Positions 60,664-64,000 of a DNA stretch of 64,000 nt are shown here, piece after piece. The first letter of the stretch is position 1, and the number at the start of each line of letters is the position of its first letter. A program made the position numbers and the translations under genes. Below the pieces are notes generated by a model. That model did not search any database, was not told the origin of the DNA, and saw only the letters and a list, made by a program, of their open reading frames with translations. This stretch comes from Rhodocyclales bacterium. GTDB taxonomy: Bacteria > Pseudomonadota > Gammaproteobacteria > Burkholderiales > Rhodocyclaceae. Location: the NCBI GenBank assembly GCA_028292505.1, contig JAQGMF010000051.1, forward strand, positions 1-64,000, read 5' to 3'.

Positions 60664-61620
60664 CTAACGTACCGCCGTTGCGAAGACATCCATCCAGCTC
60701 CTGACGAAACGGTCGATATTGAAACGCTCTCGCGCAGTGCGCCGCGCTTCCTCGCCCCACTGCCGCGCCAGCGCCGGTTCGTGCAGCAGCGCGTGCATGA
60801 CTTCGATGAGTTTGTCGAGCCGCGTGTCGACGTAGCCGTTTTTCTCGTTGCGGATCACGGTGACGAGTTCTGTCGTCGCCAGACCGATGACGGGCATGCC
60901 TATCATCATCGCTTCGATGACGGCCAGGCCGAGGCTGGTGTAGCGGATCGGGTTGAAGAAGAAGCGATAGCGCGCGCAGAAAGCGGCGAGTTCGAGATTG
61001 CCTACCTCGCCGATACCGCCCGCTGCTGGCGCATCCATGCCGACGAGATCGAGCGGCACCCTCTCCGCGAGTTGCGCGTAAATGTCCGCCCCCAGTCGTC
61101 GGCCGCGGCGCTTGAGATTGTTGACCACGACGATGCCGCGTTCCAATTCGCCGCTGTAGCGCACATCCGGTACGACGACACCATGTTCGACCACGGTGCT
61201 GGGCGTGATGCCGCTGTCCCACATCAAGGCGTTGAAGGGTGTGACGTGGACCAGCAAGGCGTTGGCGTCCTGCACGAAGTGCTGCGTGGCAGTGGGATGT
61301 TCCTGCGGCGGATCGTGTTCCAGGAAGATGGCTGGCAGGGCGCGCTGTGCCGCGCTCAGATATGCGTGACGATCTTCCAGATAGTGTTTGCGCGACTGGT
61401 ACAGCACGCAGTCGAACTGCTGGCGCTGCAGGACTTCCTGCGGCACCTCGAAAACGTTGTCGCCCCAGGGAAATTGCCCTACGCGTCCGGCATAACCGGC
61501 AGGATTGCCAGGACGTGTGACCAGATAGAAGTCGTGCGGAACATGCGAGAGGTAATACAGATAATTGCCGTGCACATGCCATGTCAGCACGCGCAGACGG
61601 CGACTTCGCTCATGCTGCAT
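60664..61620 (-). CDS. Glycosyltransferase family 4-like
   Basis: 318 residues. The C-terminal half has the GT-B nucleotide-sugar site (G-L-A-V-I-E-A-M-M-I-G-M-P-V-I-G-L) and R-R-T-A-R-E-R-F at the end. The N-terminal half opens R-V-L-T-W-H-V-H-G-N-Y-L-Y-Y. It transfers an unidentified sugar. The start overlaps the heptosyltransferase-type gene's stop by 11 bases. Confidence 0.85.
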   Translation of the reverse strand: MQHERSRRLRVLTWHVHGNYLYYLSHVPHDFYLVTRPGNPAGYAGRVGQFPWGDNVFEVPQEVLQRQQFDCVLYQSRKHYLEDRHAYLSAAQRALPAIFLEHDPPQEHPTATQHFVQDANALLVHVTPFNALMWDSGITPSTVVEHGVVVPDVRYSGELERGIVVVNNLKRRGRRLGADIYAQLAERVPLDLVGMDAPAAGGIGEVGNLELAAFCARYRFFFNPIRYTSLGLAVIEAMMIGMPVIGLATTELVTVIRNEKNGYVDTRLDKLIEVMHALLHEPALARQWGEEARRTARERFNIDRFVRSWMDVFATAVR

Positions 61621-62782
61621 GCGCTTCTCCTGTCAGATACTGCGCTTGCTGGATGACCATCTCCGGCGATATGCCGCGCGCGCACGGATGGTCTATCGGG
61701 CACTCGTGATGCATGCACGGACGGCATGGCACGTGGTGGGCGAGCACGCGATGACGTTCGCGGTCCAGCGGCGCCCAGCGCGCCGCGTCGCTTCCCGATG
61801 CAATCACGACACTCCGTGCGCCAACAGCGGCCGCGATGTGCGATACGCCAGTGTCATTACAGATGAGCACACGGCTGCGTGCGACCAACGCTGCGAGGCC
61901 GCCCAGGCTGGTGTGGCCGCACAGGTCGACGATATGCGCCGCGGCAGCCGCTTCGGGGCCAGGCATTCTGGCTTCGAGCAGGCGCTTCAGGCTGTCGACC
62001 AGCGACCGTTCTTCGGCGGCGCCGGTCAGCACGATGGGGGCGCCGTGCGCGATGAAGTGAGCGGCGACCTCGGCGAAGCGATCGATCGGCCACCTGCGCG
62101 ACGGCATGCGTGCGCCGACGTGTACGCACACGTATTCGCCTTGCCGTAGAGAGTGGCTAACCGTGAGATCTTCCCATTCTGCCCAGTCGGCCGCATACAG
62201 AGGCAGCTCCAGATGGTCGTCGACATTTTCGACGCCGAGGAAACGCATCAGCGCGAGATAGCGATGTATCTCGGGAAGATGATCGGGCCACGGCATGAAA
62301 TATCTCGCGTCGGCATTTTCATCTGCGGCCGTACTGAGCATATCGGGCACGAAGCCCGCATTCAGTTTCGCGCCGAATTGGCGAACGAGATCGTTGGCAA
62401 TTTGCCCACTGCCATGCAGCTGGATCGCCACATCGAAATTGCGTGCGCGCATTGCGTCGATGAAGCCGGGCAGCGCCTGCACGTCGGCAGCCTGCTCGGG
62501 AAATTCCGGTACGCCGGGAAAAAGAATAAGCTCGTCGATATAGTGCGCAAAGCGTTCGCAGATCACCCTTGCAGACGGCAAGCCGATCAGCGCGATATGT
62601 GCCTGCGGCGCAGCAGAACGAAGGGCGCGTAAGGCAGGGATGGTGCACAGCATGTCGCCCAGTTGCAATGCGCGGAAGACGGCGATGCGCTGTGGCGGAA
62701 GCTGCCACAGCGATGCGGCCTTGCGTTGCTTGACGTGACGCAGCTTGAGGCACGGCGTGAGGTTGATGACGTTGGAATGCAT
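61610..62782 (-). CDS. Heptosyltransferase-type glycosyltransferase (GT9)
   Basis: 390 residues. The GT9 pattern includes R-A-L-Q-L-G-D-M-L-C-T-I-P-A-L-R-A-L, C-V-H-V-G-A-R-M-P-S-R-R-W and the late C-N-D-T-G-V-S-H-I-A-A-A. GT9 enzymes add heptose or related sugars to LPS-type glycans. The start ATG at 62782 has GAAGGA upstream; the frame is open to 62833. It precedes the GT4 gene with overlap. Confidence 0.88.
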   Translation of the reverse strand: MHSNVINLTPCLKLRHVKQRKAASLWQLPPQRIAVFRALQLGDMLCTIPALRALRSAAPQAHIALIGLPSARVICERFAHYIDELILFPGVPEFPEQAADVQALPGFIDAMRARNFDVAIQLHGSGQIANDLVRQFGAKLNAGFVPDMLSTAADENADARYFMPWPDHLPEIHRYLALMRFLGVENVDDHLELPLYAADWAEWEDLTVSHSLRQGEYVCVHVGARMPSRRWPIDRFAEVAAHFIAHGAPIVLTGAAEERSLVDSLKRLLEARMPGPEAAAAAHIVDLCGHTSLGGLAALVARSRVLICNDTGVSHIAAAVGARSVVIASGSDAARWAPLDRERHRVLAHHVPCRPCMHHECPIDHPCARGISPEMVIQQAQYLTGEAHAA

Positions 62783-62792
62783 CGTTCTTCCT

Positions 62793-63830
62793 TCAAAGAA
62801 ACAATACTTTGAAGTGAAGGCAGCCACGTACACGCCAATACAAAGCCAGCGGCGGAATGGCGATGGAGGTCAGCACCATCTCCACGATATGCGAGAAGCT
62901 GTGCGCGGCGCGATGCAGCCGCTTGATGCAGAAGGCCGCTGTCATCAGCAGCCATAGCAGCGCAGCGCCGGCAAGGATTGCGGCTTGTCCCGCTACCGCG
63001 GCGCAGACCGCGACAACGACAGCGAGCATGCAGAGGTAATAATTCCACGGCGGTGCGGGCCGGATGCGCTGCCGATAAAGTCGGGGATACTTGCGATACA
63101 GCAGCGCATCGAAATACACCTTGCTCTGCACGCGCAGGCTTACCCCCCAGGGCGCGGGACGAATGGGATGCAGCACGATGGCGGCAGGCGCACGCGTGAT
63201 CGTCAAGCCATGTTGCAGAAGGCTGAACTGCAGATCGGAATCCTCGCGCCAGGCGCGCGTGTAGCGCTCGTCGAAGCCGCCGGTGGCTAGCAATGCGGCG
63301 CGCGTCACGAAGCAGTTGGCCGTGACGAACTCCGCCGTCGCTAGCCCGCCCACGTCGCGCTCGTAGTCCGTGGGATGCTTCGGCACCGGCACCACCACGC
63401 GCCCGGCGACAGCGTCGGCACCTCGCGCCATGGCGGCAAGGCCTTTGCTGAGCCAGTTGTGGGCGGGCATCGTGTCATCGTCGGTGAAGGCGATCACGCG
63501 ACCGCTCGCTGCCCGCCAGCCGCGATTGCGTGCCCCGGCCGGCCCCTGCGTGGCCACCACCGGGATATAGCGCATGCGTGGCGCATCGCGTCGCTTGGCA
63601 TAGGACATGACAACGGCCTGCGTGTCGACACTTGGGCCATCGTCGGCCACGATGATTTCGTAAGAAGAGTGCGGCAGGTCCTGGCGACACAGCCCTTCCA
63701 GGCAGCGACGCAGCAGGTCCGGGCGACCGTAAGTAGGGACGACGACGGAGGCGGCGATATCGCAGTCAACCTGCGCAGGCGAGTGGCTGGCGTGACGCGC
63801 CAGGCGTGAGGTATTGGCATTGGTCTTCAT
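62793..63830 (-). CDS. Glycosyltransferase family 2 with C-terminal membrane helices
   Basis: 345 residues. The GT-A domain (about 25-260) has S-V-V-V-P-T-Y-G-R-P-D-L-L, I-V-A-D-D-G-P-S and F-T-D-D-D-T-M-P. Two hydrophobic segments near the C-terminus (about 265-305) suggest membrane association. It starts with an ATGA overlap to the carbamoyltransferase stop, so both are co-translated. Confidence 0.88.
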   Translation of the reverse strand: MKTNANTSRLARHASHSPAQVDCDIAASVVVPTYGRPDLLRRCLEGLCRQDLPHSSYEIIVADDGPSVDTQAVVMSYAKRRDAPRMRYIPVVATQGPAGARNRGWRAASGRVIAFTDDDTMPAHNWLSKGLAAMARGADAVAGRVVVPVPKHPTDYERDVGGLATAEFVTANCFVTRAALLATGGFDERYTRAWREDSDLQFSLLQHGLTITRAPAAIVLHPIRPAPWGVSLRVQSKVYFDALLYRKYPRLYRQRIRPAPPWNYYLCMLAVVVAVCAAVAGQAAILAGAALLWLLMTAAFCIKRLHRAAHSFSHIVEMVLTSIAIPPLALYWRVRGCLHFKVLFL

Positions 63831-64000
63831 GATCGTGGCTTTTCAAGCAGGTAAGAGCCGATGACAAGTGCATCGAGCGGCGAAGTCCAGAAACACTCCA
63901 CGGCGTCGCGCGGCGTGCAAACGATGGGCTCGCCGCGTGTATTGAATGAAGTATTGACCAGGATCGGCACGCCGGTCCTGCGCTCGAAAGCGGCCAGCAG
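63827..64000 (-). CDS. Carbamoyltransferase (NodU/CmcH family), C-terminal fragment
   Basis: Only the last 57 residues are in the window. The frame reads T-G-V-P-I-L-V-N-T-S-F-N-T-R-G-E-P-I-V-C and then D-A-L-V-I-G-S-Y-L-L-E-K, the C-terminal Kae1-like part of the NodU/CmcH carbamoyltransferases. These use carbamoyl phosphate and ATP to carbamoylate sugar hydroxyls. It is upstream in the same operon as the glycosyltransferases and would decorate the glycan. The rest of the gene lies past the right edge. Confidence 0.85.
   Translation of the reverse strand: MLAAFERRTGVPILVNTSFNTRGEPIVCTPRDAVECFWTSPLDALVIGSYLLEKPRS

Noticed and set aside
1..64000. CRISPR arrays, rRNA, tRNA or complete insertion sequences
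   Set aside because: No regularly spaced direct repeats, no rRNA or tRNA sequence and no transposase-like protein were found on either strand.

Overview
The window reads as chromosomal DNA of a betaproteobacterium. The reasons are the gene order rpsF-priB-rpsR-rplI-dnaB, the ubiquinone gene coq7 next to rppH, the ribD-nrdR-glyA block, and a moderately high G+C content. A Burkholderiales-type host is plausible, but I cannot name a genus. No rRNA, tRNA, CRISPR array or complete insertion sequence was found. Gene density is high and most operons are joined by ATGA or TGATG overlaps.

Layout. 1-3.1 kb (minus): the edge of a nonribosomal-peptide-type locus, with an adenylation protein carrying only half a condensation domain, a free carrier protein and the start of an AMP-binding enzyme. 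3.4-6.5 kb (plus): ribosomal proteins S6, S18 and L9, PriB and replicative helicase DnaB. 6.6-9.5 kb (minus): a small lipoprotein, a lytic transglycosylase and ProS. 9.7-11.1 kb (plus): RppH, Coq7 and an orphan DUF4212 symporter subunit. 11.1-16.2 kb (minus): a four-gene lipid-linked sugar operon (flippase-like protein, GtrB-type transferase, two ArnT-like transferases). 16.4-20.3 kb (plus): a degenerate GGDEF protein, RecQ and a frameshifted HD-GYP protein. 20.4-25.6 kb (minus): grpE-dnaK behind a sigma-32-type promoter, then a fatty acid desaturase and dnaJ beyond a terminator. 25.8-28.6 kb (plus): a kinase fused to a cyclic-nucleotide domain, an AP2-domain protein and MoeB.

28.7-32.3 kb (minus): RibD, NrdR, GlyA and a histidine phosphatase. 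32.5-34.8 kb (plus): two TRAP transporter permease subunits with no binding protein. 34.8-39.1 kb (minus): a toxin-antitoxin pair with a recognisable promoter and operator, a VOC protein, class I fumarase and NDH-2. A 478-base gap at 39.1-39.57 kb may encode a small RNA. 39.6-45.6 kb holds exported MsrA and MsrB, an AraC/GyrI regulator, small hypotheticals, an esterase and DinB.

45.9-55.9 kb is a coherent zinc-acquisition island. On the plus strand are a DUF2946-like protein, a TonB-dependent receptor, ExbB, ExbD and TonB. On the minus strand, converging on them, are Zur, a ZIP transporter, a ZrgA-like DUF2796 protein, an ABC ATPase, an FtsX/MacB-type permease and a DUF3299 protein. Near-identical palindromes (ATGCAAC-N3-GTTGCAT type) precede both arms, so one Zur-type repressor probably controls both. 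A decayed copy of the tonB 3' end lies between the arms. 56-57.8 kb is a scar region with a frameshifted glycine-zipper gene abutting a decayed malQ 3' end, plus a glycine-rich secreted protein. 57.9-64 kb (minus) is a surface-glycan cluster: carbamoyltransferase, four glycosyltransferases (two GT2, one GT9, one GT4), a UDP-xylose-synthase-like enzyme and a PIG-L deacetylase. It continues past the window end.
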